Assembly: GCF_000186865.1 (NCBI RefSeq)
Contig: NW_008705603.1
Location: 123,324 to 187,323, forward strand
Length of the DNA stretch: 64,000 nucleotides
From: Aureococcus anophagefferens
Taxonomy: Eukaryota > Sar > Pelagophyceae > Pelagomonadales > Pelagomonadaceae
Direction of reading: 5' to 3'
The notes beneath the pieces are model-generated. The model ran no database searches. It saw only the letters and a program-made list of their open reading frames with translations, and was not told the DNA's origin. The stretch's first letter is position 1, and the number at the start of each line of letters is the position of its first letter. The translations under genes were made by a program, and so were the position numbers. Of the stretch, positions 1 through 10,600 are shown piece by piece.

Positions 1-1217
1 GGCGACCGCGCGGACGGCCTCGCGGCCCACGTGGCGTTCGCAGTCCGCGCGGCGCGGCGCGGGCTCTCGGCGCTGACGGCGCCGGACTACCGGGGCGCGC
101 TGGACATCGTGGGCATGTCGGACGCCTACGGCCGGCACCTCCTCAACAACCTGCTGAACGCCGCCGGCTCGCGGTACTTGGAGATCGGCACCTTCAAAGG
201 GAGCACGCTCGTCGCCGCGAAGCGCCCGCGCCAAAATCAAATCTTCAAGGTGACTTCAAGGTGCATATCAGCGACCGTGTTCACACAAGCTCTTCTGCCG
301 TGCTTCGAGAGCTCGACGAGAGCGGTCGATTCGTCTAAAAGTCAGCAGAATCGACTTCGATTTGACCGAGCTAGAGAGTTCTGAAGTTTTGTCAGGACCC
401 CCAAACCAGTGGTTGATTTCGTCGCCGCGAAGCCCCGCGCGGAACTCGAGACGCGTCGCCGCGTGGCATCCTCGCCGCCCCGTCGCCGCCGCCATACCCT
501 CGCCGTCGACGCGTCGTCGCCGCGCAGGCGCTGGCCGGCAACGAATTTCAGGTCGACCGCGCGCTGGCGGTCGACTCGTACGCGTTCGGCGGCGACGCGA
601 CGTTCGTCGGGGACATCAGACAGTCGGGCGCCGAGGTGCGCGACGAGGCGCTCGCGAACCTGGAGACGTTCCTCGACCCGCGCGCGGCGGACCGCCGGGA
701 GCTGCGCGTCGCCGACTGCTTTTCCGTGGACGCGGCGACGATCGGGCGCTTCAACGTGTACCCGCGGCCGGCGCGGAAATCATCGCGCGCGACGCCGCCG
801 CGACGAGGCCCGCGACATCGCCGCGGCGCCGCCATCGCGACACGTCGACGCGACCGTCGCCCGCGCAGGTACCTCTACGACGGCGACCACGAGTACGACG
901 ACCAGTTCCGCGCGTTCACGCACTTCGACGAAGCCCTCGAGGACGTCTTCGTGGCGCTCGTCGACGACTGGAACCACGAGCCCGTCCGCCTGGGCACGCG
1001 AGACGCGTTCGCTCGACTCGGCTACGACGTCGTCTACGGCGAGGTGCTGGGGGGCGGGCGCGCGAACGGCGCATCCATCAACGAGCACAGCGTGCTCAAG
1101 TTGCCGAACCCGTGGTGGAACGGGCTCTACGTCGCGGTCGTCCGGAAGATGAAGGCGCACGCGGAATTATATATGTGTGAGAAGGAGATAACATATCCCG
1201 CCGGCGGGATATGTTAA
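1..1217 (+). CDS. class I SAM methyltransferase, 5' end outside window, three exons
   Basis: Exons 1-210, 528-757 and 869-1217 join in frame to 262 residues; the frame is open from base 1, so the 5' end is missing. The glycine loop YLEIGTFKGSTL, an ALAVDSYAFGG strand and YLYDGDHEYDDQ fit the Methyltransf_24/FkbM-like class I fold, whose substrates are usually sugars or small molecules. Intron 1 (211-527) starts gtcgcc and ends gcgcag; intron 2 (758-868) starts gtaccc and ends gcgcag, and the junction restores FNV-YLYDGDH. The catalytic part ends near LYVAVVRK; the last 20 or so residues and the TAA stop come from a mobile palindrome, so the native C-terminus was probably replaced. Family assignment is good; substrate unknown. 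Confidence 0.7.
211..433 (+). repeat. about 210-bp insertion inside intron 1, flanked by 13-bp direct repeats
   Basis: GTCGCCGCGAAGC occurs at 211-223 and again at 421-433. The sequence between is AT-richer than the gene. Removing one repeat plus the insert leaves a 107-nt intron with the same ends, so the intron appears to have grown by an insertion. Confidence 0.5.
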
Positions 1218-1275
1218 ACGCCGCTCCAACTTGTACTTCAACAGGGACCTCAACACAGCCGCTTGCCCTTCAAAT
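1189..1275 (+). mobile_element. end fragment of the TAACATATC palindrome foldback element
   Basis: 1189-1216 is a perfect 28-bp palindrome (TAACATATCCCGCC followed by its reverse complement). The next 60 bases (acttcaacagggacctcaac, then cttgcccttcaaa) match the inside of the arms of the complete element at 11250-11752. Only one arm is present. It supplies the stop codon of the upstream methyltransferase. Confidence 0.75.
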
Positions 1276-1576
1276 CTGGGGCGAAGAACCGGAACTCGTC
1301 GAGTCGAGCTCGTCCGAGGAGGAGGACGACGGCGCGTCCCCCGGCGGCACTCGCAAGGCCCAGCGGAACAAGAACACGCCGGCGACGCGCCGGGCTCGCG
1401 GCAAGAGCGACAGCCGCGCGTGGGATCCTGCCGAAGCGTTCCTCGAGCCCGATTCGCTGTCAGACGACGACGCGGACGACGAGGAGGAAGATGACGATGA
1501 AGAAGAAGGCGACGACGAAGAAGACGACGACGACGACGATGACGACGAGGAAGAGGAACAAGATGCTGAGATGTAG
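1211..1576 (+). CDS. acidic low-complexity protein, probable 3' remnant
   Basis: Open frame of 121 residues. The first 22 or so are translated from the foldback element; from about 1277 the frame becomes a compositionally coherent tail with Ser/Glu/Asp tracts (ELVESSSSEEEDDG, then runs of Asp and Glu) and a short basic stretch between them. Acidic tails like this are common at the ends of chromatin or chaperone-type proteins, but no domain is recognisable. I read it as the last exon of a gene cut off by the element. The opposite strand is open only because it reads poly-Ser. Confidence 0.3.
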   Translation: MLNAAPTCTSTGTSTQPLALQIWGEEPELVESSSSEEEDDGASPGGTRKAQRNKNTPATRRARGKSDSRAWDPAEAFLEPDSLSDDDADDEEEDDDEEEGDDEEDDDDDDDDEEEEQDAEM

Positions 1577-2639
1577 CTCCAGAGTGCGCGTACGGACGCG
1601 TCGACGGCGCCACGGGCCTTCGGGAGCCCCTCCAGCACCTAGCAGTGGCCCCCCGACGCTACCCCGACCGTGCCCGACGCAGCGCACGACCCCCCATGAA
1701 CCCTATGACCAACCCCGCCGCCCATGGCCGCCCTGCAGCACCACAACGACCCAACCTGGGTCGTGCGTGCAACTGGGCCTTTTCGGCCAGGGGCCCTTTT
1801 GGACGACTTTTGCGACCCCGCGACGCCCCTTAAGCCTCCCCGCACCGTCTTTTCCCCCGGTACTCTGATTTTACTTTTATTTTTCCCTGATGAGTCCCAT
1901 CCTTCATCGCGTAGATCGGCGTCGATGGCGGCTCGCTTTGGCGCTTCAAAGTCGGCGTGAGGCCGGCAGTGAACCACCCCACGACACCAAGCACCACTAC
2001 CCCACCCACCTGAGTCGCGACTTGCTCAAAATGAGTGGTCAAAACAGCTGCAACATGGGGTCAACGAAGCCTGTGAACCACCCGTTCTGGCCGATCGGCA
2101 GCTGGAGGGCTGCTCGGCCATGACCTCCACACGGTCGAAATTTATGATCGAGCGTCAAAACCACCAGTTTGCTCAAGCTCGAGATCAAAACTGGTCGATA
2201 GAGCCAAAACAAGCATATTTCCGGTGGATTCGAGTGGTCTCCAGCGGCCCCAGGGGTACCACCCCCACCACCACCACCACTACCTCACCCCATTCTCAGA
2301 GCACTCATCTCAGATCAGCATGACAGTGGTTAAGGGCTCTGACCACGGTCGACCCCCCCCAGAAGTACGAAACAATTGCTAACGATACCGGGTGGTCCCG
2401 GGGGCGGTCACGACGCGTCCGCCCCAGTCCGGGGACGTCCGCGAGGGACGGCGTCGGCCAGGGGCTCGGATGGGACGGCGTCGGTGGTGTGGCGCGCGCG
2501 CGCGAAACGACGCCCGCGGGCGAAACGCGCGCGAAAAGCGGACTCAGTGCGCCGCCGCGGTCGTGATCGCGCGCTCGGCGGCCGAGGTGATCGTGTACGT
2601 CGCGCGATGGCGCGACGGCGGTGGTGCCGCCGACGACGG
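1577..2639. other. intergenic, no supported gene
   Basis: Lower GC than the flanks, with a short CCA-rich run near 2260-2290 (several Thr codons if translated). No frame shows a domain or a start with a signal peptide. Confidence 0.5.
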
Positions 2640-2689
2640 NNNNNNNNNNNNNNNNNNNNNNNNNNNNNNNNNNNNNNNNNNNNNNNNNN
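2640..2689. other. assembly gap, 50 N
   Basis: Exactly fifty N characters, the fixed-length gap marker of a scaffold. The true size is unknown, and the minus-strand frame beside it runs into the gap. Confidence 0.99.
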
Positions 2690-3114
2690 AACGCTCCTGC
2701 CGTTCGCGCGGTAGATGCGGACGGTGAAGCGGCGCGTGTCCGCGCCCGTGCGGTCGAGAGGCGCACCAGGACGACGGGGTCCCCGGGGCGGTACTCCTCG
2801 TTGTCGTGCGTCCGCGTCGCGCGGTCGTCCGCGACGACGTAGCCCTTCCCGCCGCTCCCGCGCTGCTCCATGACGCGCGCGAGCAAAAAGGCGTGCGTGC
2901 TGCCGCCGCCCTCGCGCTGCGGGCGCCAGTAGTCGCCCGTCTCCAGCGCCACGAAGTCGCCGACGTTCAGCGACTCCGCGAGCGTCCACCGACGGCCCCC
3001 AACTAAGGGCTGCCCCGCGGCGGCAACGACGACGGGCTGCCCGTAGAACCGGCCACGTTCGCGGCGCACCTTCGGCTGTGCGCGAAGAAGTAGAGAGTGC
3101 GCGCCATGGTCCAA
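2690..3114 (-). pseudogene. hypothetical protein fragment with a GDFVALETGD stretch
   Basis: On the minus strand the frame reads SLNVGDFVALETGDYW, FLLARVMEQRGSGGKGYVVADD and YRPGDPVVLVRL; a second frame then continues DRTGADTRRFTVRIYRANG into the N gap. The continuity of sense suggests one gene with a 1-base loss near 2765. The pattern resembles a small beta-barrel of the kind found in chromatin or transposon-encoded proteins, but I do not recognise the family. The start is unclear because no ATG lies in this frame. Confidence 0.3.
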
Positions 3115-3488
3115 AACCCATGATCAGCAGACCATGCAAACGACGCTATCGACACCGATGTCGATTTCGAGCGGCTGTATCTGGGCTGAAATGCGCCAAT
3201 TGCGCATTTCAGGCGAGGCGCTGATTGGCTACGCAATGGTTCCAGCGCTTCGCTCCGCTGGAGGCGGCCAGGACCGTCCCCCGCGGGCGCGCCCCCGCGC
3301 CACCCACGTCCCAGGGGGGCCTGGGACACGTCCGGCCAGGCGCCGGGGCCGAAGACGTCAACCCTGAATTAAACGGAGTTTCAGGGGGGAGTCGACCGCG
3401 ACCCTCTAGAGCCTAAGGTTGTTTGTGCATACTTCCTGCGTCTACCTCATATTTAGGGGCAGCTTTGACGCGTGATGGACCCCCTGGA
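3115..3488. other. intergenic, nothing recognised
   Basis: GC-rich sequence without a supported coding frame; the upstream limit of the duplicated block that follows is at about 3489. Confidence 0.4.
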
Positions 3489-6106
3489 TAAGATGCAAAC
3501 AGGCAGCCTCTCGACGATGATGCAACGCTAGATGACGATGCGACCGTTGCTCGTCTTACTCGCCACCGTCGCGCGCGGCGCCGATGTGCAGATCCCGAAG
3601 ACGGCAAGATTATGGATCGCTACCGAAGACGTCCCCAGATCCAAGTCGCTCTACGCCGAGGCGCACTGTCCCGGCTACGACGACGTCTTCGTCGTGCGCC
3701 TCGCCTGCGACGACGAGCGCGTCGAGGATGGCTACCACCGCTTCTTCATCGAGCGGGCGGAAGCCTGCGGCGGCCCACCGTTGGCGTCGATCGTTGGCCG
3801 CGTCGACCTGCTGCGGACGACGGCGACGACGCTACTCGGCGGCGCCCTCGACGGCATCCTCGACCGCGTCGACGCTCTGCTCCTCGACGACGTGGAGACC
3901 CACGCCTGTGACGACGCCGTCGCGGCCGCGGCCGCGCGCGGCCTCGGTTTACGTAACTCGTCCGCGTGCCGTCACGCGCGCCGCGCACGGCTCCTCTACG
4001 GCCCGCCGACGGCGGACCTCTTCGCGTCGCTGACAATGTTCCTCCCGCGCGACGCGGCCCGGCGGCGGCCGGCTCGGACGACCTCGTCGTCGCCGGGCTC
4101 CCGAACCAGCTGCCGCGGTGCCGCGAGGACGGCGAGCCCCTCCCCGCGGAGGCCCTCCGGCTGGACGGTCGGCAAGACCAGCACCACGCTCTCGTGCGTC
4201 CCGCGGAGACGGAGCGGCTGATGCGCGCGCCACCGGAATGCGCTTACCCGAACCGCGCGTGGGTCTGGCTTCGGCGTCCCGCGGCCGCGACGATGTTCGA
4301 GATGTTTTGACCGGGAAGACGATGAAGAATCGCCACCGACGCGCTTCGTAGGTCTGCTTCTCCGATGGCGCGGCCTTCTGCTTCGTCGGCGCCGAGCTCG
4401 TCGAGGCCGTCGTGGCGCCGCCGCGGTCCGCGGGCGCCGTCGTGCCCGTGGCCTGGTCCCTCTACGCGGACTCGGACCGCGACATCATCGTGATCTTCGA
4501 CGTAGCGGTCGCGGCGGGGCCCGGCGTCGACGCGGCCGCGACGGCGGCCTGGCTCTGCGCCGAGTCGGCGCCCCGCGTCTACCTGCGGACGCCCTGCGTC
4601 GCGGGCGACGTCGCGCGGCGCCTCGACGCGGCGGAGCCGCGCCTCGTCGACGTCACGCTGCGCCGGCCGATCCGGATGTACGACAAGCACGACGGCTCCT
4701 GGGTGCGCACGGGCGTGGGCACCTACGCCCAGACGGCCGGCGCGGCGCCGCCAAAGATCGACGTCTGGTCCGGCGTCGCCATGGTCGCGGCGGATACGGA
4801 CTTTGGGGGGTTGGGGTGCCGGCCGGCCGAGGCGGCGCGCCAGCGCGTCGCGGTGCTCTTCGTCGGCGAGGTGCGGTTGCGGGACGCTGACAGCTTCCGC
4901 GCGCTGCAGGACGCGACGGCGGGCTGCGACGGCTTCGTTGCGACGTACGCGCGGCATTTCCCGACGGCTCGCGAGCTGTTCGGCCGCCCGGACCGCGTCG
5001 TCGGCGTCGACGGCGCCGTCGCCGCCTGCGAGATCTGCGGGCAAAAAGGCGGCGGACGCTTGATCTCCTGGGTCCAGCTCCAGGCGGCGCTCGACGCCTT
5101 CGAGCCGGAGCTGCGACGCTACGACGTTTTGGTGAAGACGCGGACGGACCTCGATTTCCATCCTCCTTACGCGTCGCTCGTCCCCGCGGTCGGCCGCGTC
5201 CACGCCGAGATTTTTGTCGAGGTCGCCTACGCGGCGCCGCCCGTCTTCTATGCCGCCTTTGGGAACTGCGTCGACCGATTGATCAAGCCGTGGTTCGCGC
5301 GCGGCGACGGCTTCGGGTTCTCCCGACGCAACTCGACGCGGCCGGTCTACGTGCCCCTGAATTGGACGAACGCCCTCGAGAGCGACCTCACGGCGCTGCG
5401 CTGGCGCTGGCTCCACGTGCCCGAGCGCCTCGGCGGCGCCATCGCGACGCCGCGCGATTTAAAGCGCGTCATCTTCGACCATCTGCCCGAGCTCGAAGGC
5501 GCCAGAACGGGCGAGCCGGCGGTCCTCGCCGACGCGATGGAGGCCTGCGCCGTGAACGAGTTCGCGTCGGCATTGTGCGGACAGTTCGGCCTCTTTTCCT
5601 CCGAGACGTTCATGGCCTACGCCATTCTCCAAGCCGCGCCCGCGTGCCTCATCGCCGGGCGGCAGAACCTGTCGCCGGGCAATCTCTACAGCCTCGCGGA
5701 GGACCGCCACGCCTTCACCTGGGCCGCGGACGACGACGAAGCGTGCCCCTACGCCTTCGACGGCGGCGCGGCGCCGCCGGCCGCAGACGTCGTGCCCGGG
5801 TTCGCGAGCTGCGCCTACGCCGCAACCTTCGACGATGCCACGCGGGTGTCCGTGACCATCGACGCGACGGCCGACGCGGCGAATGTCGAACGCGCCGCCC
5901 AGGACCTCGCGCGCGCGATCCCGGCCGCCGTCGCGGCCGCCGCGGCCGCCGCGGGCTGCGGCGCCGCGTGCCGCGAGGCGCAGCTCGCGGCCAACATCGA
6001 GGGCGAGCGGCGGGCCTGCTTCGCCGCGGCGGCGAAGCGGGCCGCGGACGTTGCGAGCTCCGACATCGCGTCGATCGATCTGTATGCCTCTGAAGTAAAA
6101 AAATAA
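3489..6106 (+). pseudogene. broken copy of the FkbM-like/GT-like/hydroxylase gene
   Basis: Nearly identical to the minus-strand gene at 25445-28854, starting about 45 bases upstream of the ATG at 3532. Three differences disable it. A net loss of 22 bases near 4072 shifts the frame of the first domain. Homology stops near 6055, inside a helical region, so the C-terminal oxygenase domain is missing and an unrelated tail ending YASEVKK follows. Substitutions are scattered throughout. The second part alone remains open from 4412 to 6106 (564 residues), with signatures VAVLFVGEVRLRD and RYDVLVKTRTDLDF. It could still yield a truncated protein, but decay is the simpler reading. Confidence 0.75.
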
Positions 6107-6147
6107 AGAAACCAAGCTAATCATGTGGCTGAGGAAGGTAGAGGGAA

Positions 6148-6227
6148 ATACCCCAAACTAGGGTAACAAGGAACGTCGAGGTCAACGTTAAGGGTGCAGT
6201 GTCATCTCCATAGTGTGACGTCGCGAA
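6148..6227 (-). repeat. dispersed repeat F, copy 1
   Basis: The reverse complement matches 14837-14928 at roughly 80% (shared: cgcgacgtcacacta, ttaccctagtttggggtat). Each copy lies just past the 3' end of a secreted-enzyme gene or its remnant. Confidence 0.6.
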
Positions 6228-7144
6228 AGGCGCACTACCAGCACCTCGTGCCAACGGGGCTGCCTCCCGGCGAAATGGGGTAGCAGACTTGTGGCCTGGG
6301 GTAGGTGATGGGGGGTGTATGTTTGGGGTAATTTGCGAGACGTCTGTCTCGAAGGTGCAACTCGTCGGTCGGCTCGGCGCGAGGTGTTCAGAAAGTTTCG
6401 CGCTATGCGCAGTCCCAGCGACCTTGCACGCGGGGACGCGCGCGCGGAGGTAGGCGCGAGCGACTAAATTTAATGCATCCATGCCGTCGCTCTCTAAAAT
6501 CAGCGGAGCCAAATACATAGAGCGAGCCGCCAGAATGCTCAATAAGCCAAACATGACGCACCCGTTGGAAAGCTCAACGGCTTCACCAATCCTATGTTGC
6601 TCTGGACCTCCTGGCATCTTGTGGTCGGGTTCGGTCGCCGACGCGAGGACGAAGGGGCCGTCGTCGAACGGGGCTGCCCCATCGCTTCGGCGCCTCGGGC
6701 GGAACTCGAAAGCGCCGCCGGAGCGGCGGCATCGTGTGCGCCAGCGAGGGCTGCCTCACGACGACGCCGAGGCCTGGGGGCGCCGCCGGTCACGACGTGA
6801 GCTCGGAGTGCTGCGTCTCGCAGTCGAGATTGCGCGCGCGCGAGTTGGTGACGGCCGCGGCGCGCGGCGCGCACCGCGCACCAAACGATCATCGACGCTG
6901 CGATGGAACTGATATAGTGCAGCAGGAACAGGCGTTGGAGAGCATGTTCGCGCCTCGGTCATCCCAAACCCCCACGCGCGTAGCGAGAAAGGGGGCAGCT
7001 CCATAAGCTAGCGGAACCAAATACATACAGCGAGCCATTAACAACACGTAAAAGCAGGAGCTCAGCCCTGCAGCTAAGGATCCACTAACTAGAAGTTTAA
7101 GCAAAGAGAGTGAACTCGGGCTTTGGGGTCTGGGGTGGTAAAAT
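6228..7144. other. intergenic, no supported gene
   Basis: Mixed composition, with several short frames on both strands but no domain, signal peptide or repeat that I can support. Confidence 0.4.
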
Positions 7145-7257
7145 TTAAACCAAACCGACTGGGGCGTACTCGGGGGGACCTCGGGTGACTTCCCCTGGGT
7201 CCCGGGCTAGTTCCTGGCACCTACTTTCTGGGCCAGTCGGTCGGTCGGTCGGTCGGT

Positions 7258-7302
<45 letters not shown>

Positions 7303-7335
7303 CGTCGTCGTCGCGCGTGGCCCGGCCGCGGAACA
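7145..7335 (+). repeat. diverged internal piece of the 926-bp transposon, with microsatellite
   Basis: The order cctactttctggg, five CGGT units, CGTC units, about a dozen GCC units, GTC units and CGCGCGTGG is the order seen inside the 926-bp element near 13600-13770 (cctacttttggggg, then the same microsatellite series). Ends and terminal repeats are missing, so this is an older or partial copy. Confidence 0.5.
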
Positions 7336-7609
7336 TGCCAAACGCAGCGTCAGATATCGTTCAACCATCGTTAGTGTCGGATCATGCATAGATTTGTTCT
7401 CCTCATGGTGAAGACGGGCGCAGGAGCGGCCACCACGGGAGCCGCAGGTGCGGCCCCCTGCGCTGGGGCTGCTGCCATATTAGCCAGCGACGCTACCAAG
7501 GGGATATAAATCTAGATACTATTTATTACCCTTGAGCGAGCCGCACACCAAATTGCAAGCAAAGCGGCCCTCATGTACGGTTGCCACTTGGCGCGCGTCT
7601 GAGCCGCGC

Positions 7610-10600
7610 ATGGTGCGCCGCCTGCTGCTTGTCGGCGCCGCAGCCGCGGCCGCGCGCATCGTCTTCCCGGCGCCCTACGCCGTCAATGTCGGCGGCGACG
7701 CGCTCGTCGACGTCCTCGTCGAGGGCCCGGATCCGGCGCCCGCCGAGCTCTGGGTCGACGGCGTCCGCGCCTGCCCGGCGCCCGGCGCCTGCGACAGCGA
7801 CGTCTGCCCGGTGGCGGGTGACGTCGTCTGCGAGGTCGCCGAGGTCGCCGACGTCCGCGGCCTCGACGACGGCGCTTTCGTCGGCGTCCGGACGCGGTTC
7901 CGGCTCTCGGGCCTCGACTTCGGCGCGCGGGGCCTGCAGGACGGCCGCGCCGGCGAGGCCGTCGTGCTGCGCGTGGCACCGCCGCGGCCGGCGCTGAATA
8001 TAGGCCAGTGGCACCTGGACCCCGGCTCCTTCGGTGACTCGGCCGACTGGCGAAGGCTGGCCGCGAAGGCCGACAACCTCCGCTACTTCACCACGCTGCG
8101 CCTCAACGGCGCCCTGGGCTGCGCGTCGCTGGCTCCGGCGCTCGCGCAGATACTCGTCGACGCGGCCTTCTTCGACGCCGAGTCGCTCGGCCCCGACGGC
8201 GACTGGGTCACGGCCGCGGTCCTCGGCTCCCTGAGCTGCGCCGCGGCGACGCGCGTCGTCGTCTTCGGCGACGCCTGCCCCGCTGGCGTTTTGCGCTGGG
8301 CGAGCGTGCTACCGCGGGTCGACGGCCGCGGGCGATCGAGGGTCGCGGACGGCGACGCGGCCGGGGGCTGCGGCGGCTGGACATGGGGCCCGCGGCGGCC
8401 GGCGACCTTGACTGTCGTCGCGCCGAGGAGGGCCCTGGAGGACGTCATTGCCGAGGACGGCGGCCCGCTCGCGCGAATCCTAGGCATGCCCGCGGCTCGC
8501 GGTGGCGCAGCGCCCGCGCGGCCCTCGTCGGCGACGTTGCTGTGGCCCGCGGGCGTCGACGGGCCAACCGTCGGATTGGCCGTGGGCTCCGCGTGTTGCG
8601 CCGCGGCCGCGCGGCTCTTCGGCCCCGATGAGCCGCTGCTCCTGGGCTTATTGCCGGACTTCACGTTCCTGGGCGCGCTGAGCTCATACCCGGAGTCGCT
8701 CCACTTCCAGATGGACCTCGAGAGGCCCGCGTCGGCGCGCGCGGTTCGCGTCGTCAGCGACGCGGACGCGCGGGCTTTTTGCCACACGCTCGCCGGCAAC
8801 GACACGCTCGCCTTCGTGGGCCCCGTCACGGCGCCCGTCGTCCTCCACGCGCTCCACGTCGCCGCAGGTTACGCGGACCCCGTCCACGCGGGCCAGACGC
8901 CCCGGGCGCCGGCGGCCGCGTTGTCGCGGGTCCAAAAGGCGCTGACCTTTCGCGTGCCCGCGGCGCTGGCGTTCGAGGCGCTCGGCGCCGCGGGGTTCGA
9001 AGGGCTCGGCGGCCGCTCCCGCGACGCCGCTTTCGCGAAGGTCTCCGACTCGGACGAGGCCGCGCGCGAGTGTCACTTCTCGGCGCTCGTGCGCGGCGGC
9101 GCGGCGCCCGCGGCCCTCGGCGCCGTCTGGCGCGTCGGCGGCGAGCTCTGGGCGCACGGCGCGGCGCCCACGGATGCGCCGTCGAACTCGTGGTCCGCGT
9201 GCTTCGTCGAGGAGCTCGACGGGACCCGCCAGTTCCACGACTACCTCGACGACGAGGGGGCCCGGGGGGCGCTCGTCGGCTTGAAGGGCCTGCTCGAGGC
9301 GGCGCTGGCCCTCGCGCGCGCGAGGGTCGTCCACCGCGACCTCGGCTCCTGGAATGTGCTCGTCGATTCTCAGGACAGAGTGCGCGTCGTTGACTTTGGG
9401 TGGGCCGCGGCGCTCGACGACGACGGCGTCGCGTCCGCGGCGTCGCCCTTCGGCGACGCGATCCACCGCCACACGGGCCTGCGGCTGAACTTTAGGCCGG
9501 GCCTAGGGCCCCCGCTCAGCGACGGCGCCGCGGTCGCGGACCTCGCGCGGCTCGCGCGGGCCGCGCTCGACGGAGCGCCGGGCTTCGAGCGCGAGGCGGC
9601 GGCGGCGGGCGCCGCCGCCGACGCCCTCGACGCGCACGGCGCGCTCCACCCGGGCCTCGTGGGCTTCGAGGCGGGGCTGGCCGACGCGCTCGCGACGCTC
9701 GCGGCGCCGCCGGCGCCGGCGAAGGCGCCGAGGACCTACGCGGCGTGCGCGCCGCCGTCGGCGCGCGGCGCGGGCGACGGCTTCCACGTCCTCGTCTTCT
9801 GGGCCGTGTCGCGGCCCGCGTGGGCCGGGCTGCTACTAGCCGCCGAGGCAACCGCGAAACTTGTCGCCGTCGTCCAGCTCGCGCCGGCGCCGACGTGTCA
9901 GCGCATCCAGCGGCTCTACGGCCACCAGCCCCTGGCGTCGCCGATCCTTGAAGGCAAGTGCGGCTTCGTGGACGGCAAGGGCGAGGCCTTGGTGGTTGTC
10001 GCGGACTTTGGTTCGCCGAGCCCGCTCAGCGCGGATGACGCACCGGGCCCCGCGGCGACGCAGGCGGCCGCGGACGGCCGCGCAATCTCGCTGAAGCGGC
10101 GCCTCCGCGCGCGGCATCTCGAGCTTGACGTCCCCGTGCCCGACTTCGTCCACGGCACCGTGGACCGCTGCGAGGCCGCGCGCGACGCCTTCTTTTTTAC
10201 GGGACGGCGCCTCGCGGACCTCGCGGCGCTCGCGGCGTCGGACCCGCCGGTCGTCAACGGCCGCGTCGTCGTGCGCCGGCGTGCGGGCGTCGCGGGCGAC
10301 GACAAGACGGCCGGCGGCTGGGACAGCTTCCGGGACCTGCTGTTCTACCTGAACGCGACCGTCGCCTACGTTGTCTACCGCAACGGCGCCGCGTGCGTCG
10401 CCGGCCGCTGCGGGGACGCGGACCTGTTGGTGGACGACCTGCACGCCGCGGTCGTGGCCGTCGCGGCCGGCGTCGGCGAGGAACCCTCCTCCTGGCCCGG
10501 CGCGGGCGCGACACGCTTCGAATGGAGCGAGCACCACTACGGCACGGTCATCGCCGGACGACGGGGCTGGGTCGAGATCCGCCAGTGGGATGCCGACGAG

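Noticed and set aside
1270..1638. Poly-Ser protein opposite the acidic frame
   Set aside because: Antisense of Asp/Glu codons only.
1639..1977. Minus-strand ORF
   Set aside because: No domain, signal or context; composition like random frame.
4244..5416. Long minus-strand frame opposite the fusion gene (also 26948-28120 plus, 15018-16259 plus, 9836-11002 minus)
   Set aside because: Shadow frames of GC-rich genes: Arg/Val/Asp-rich, no domains, and only the sense strand shows family motifs.
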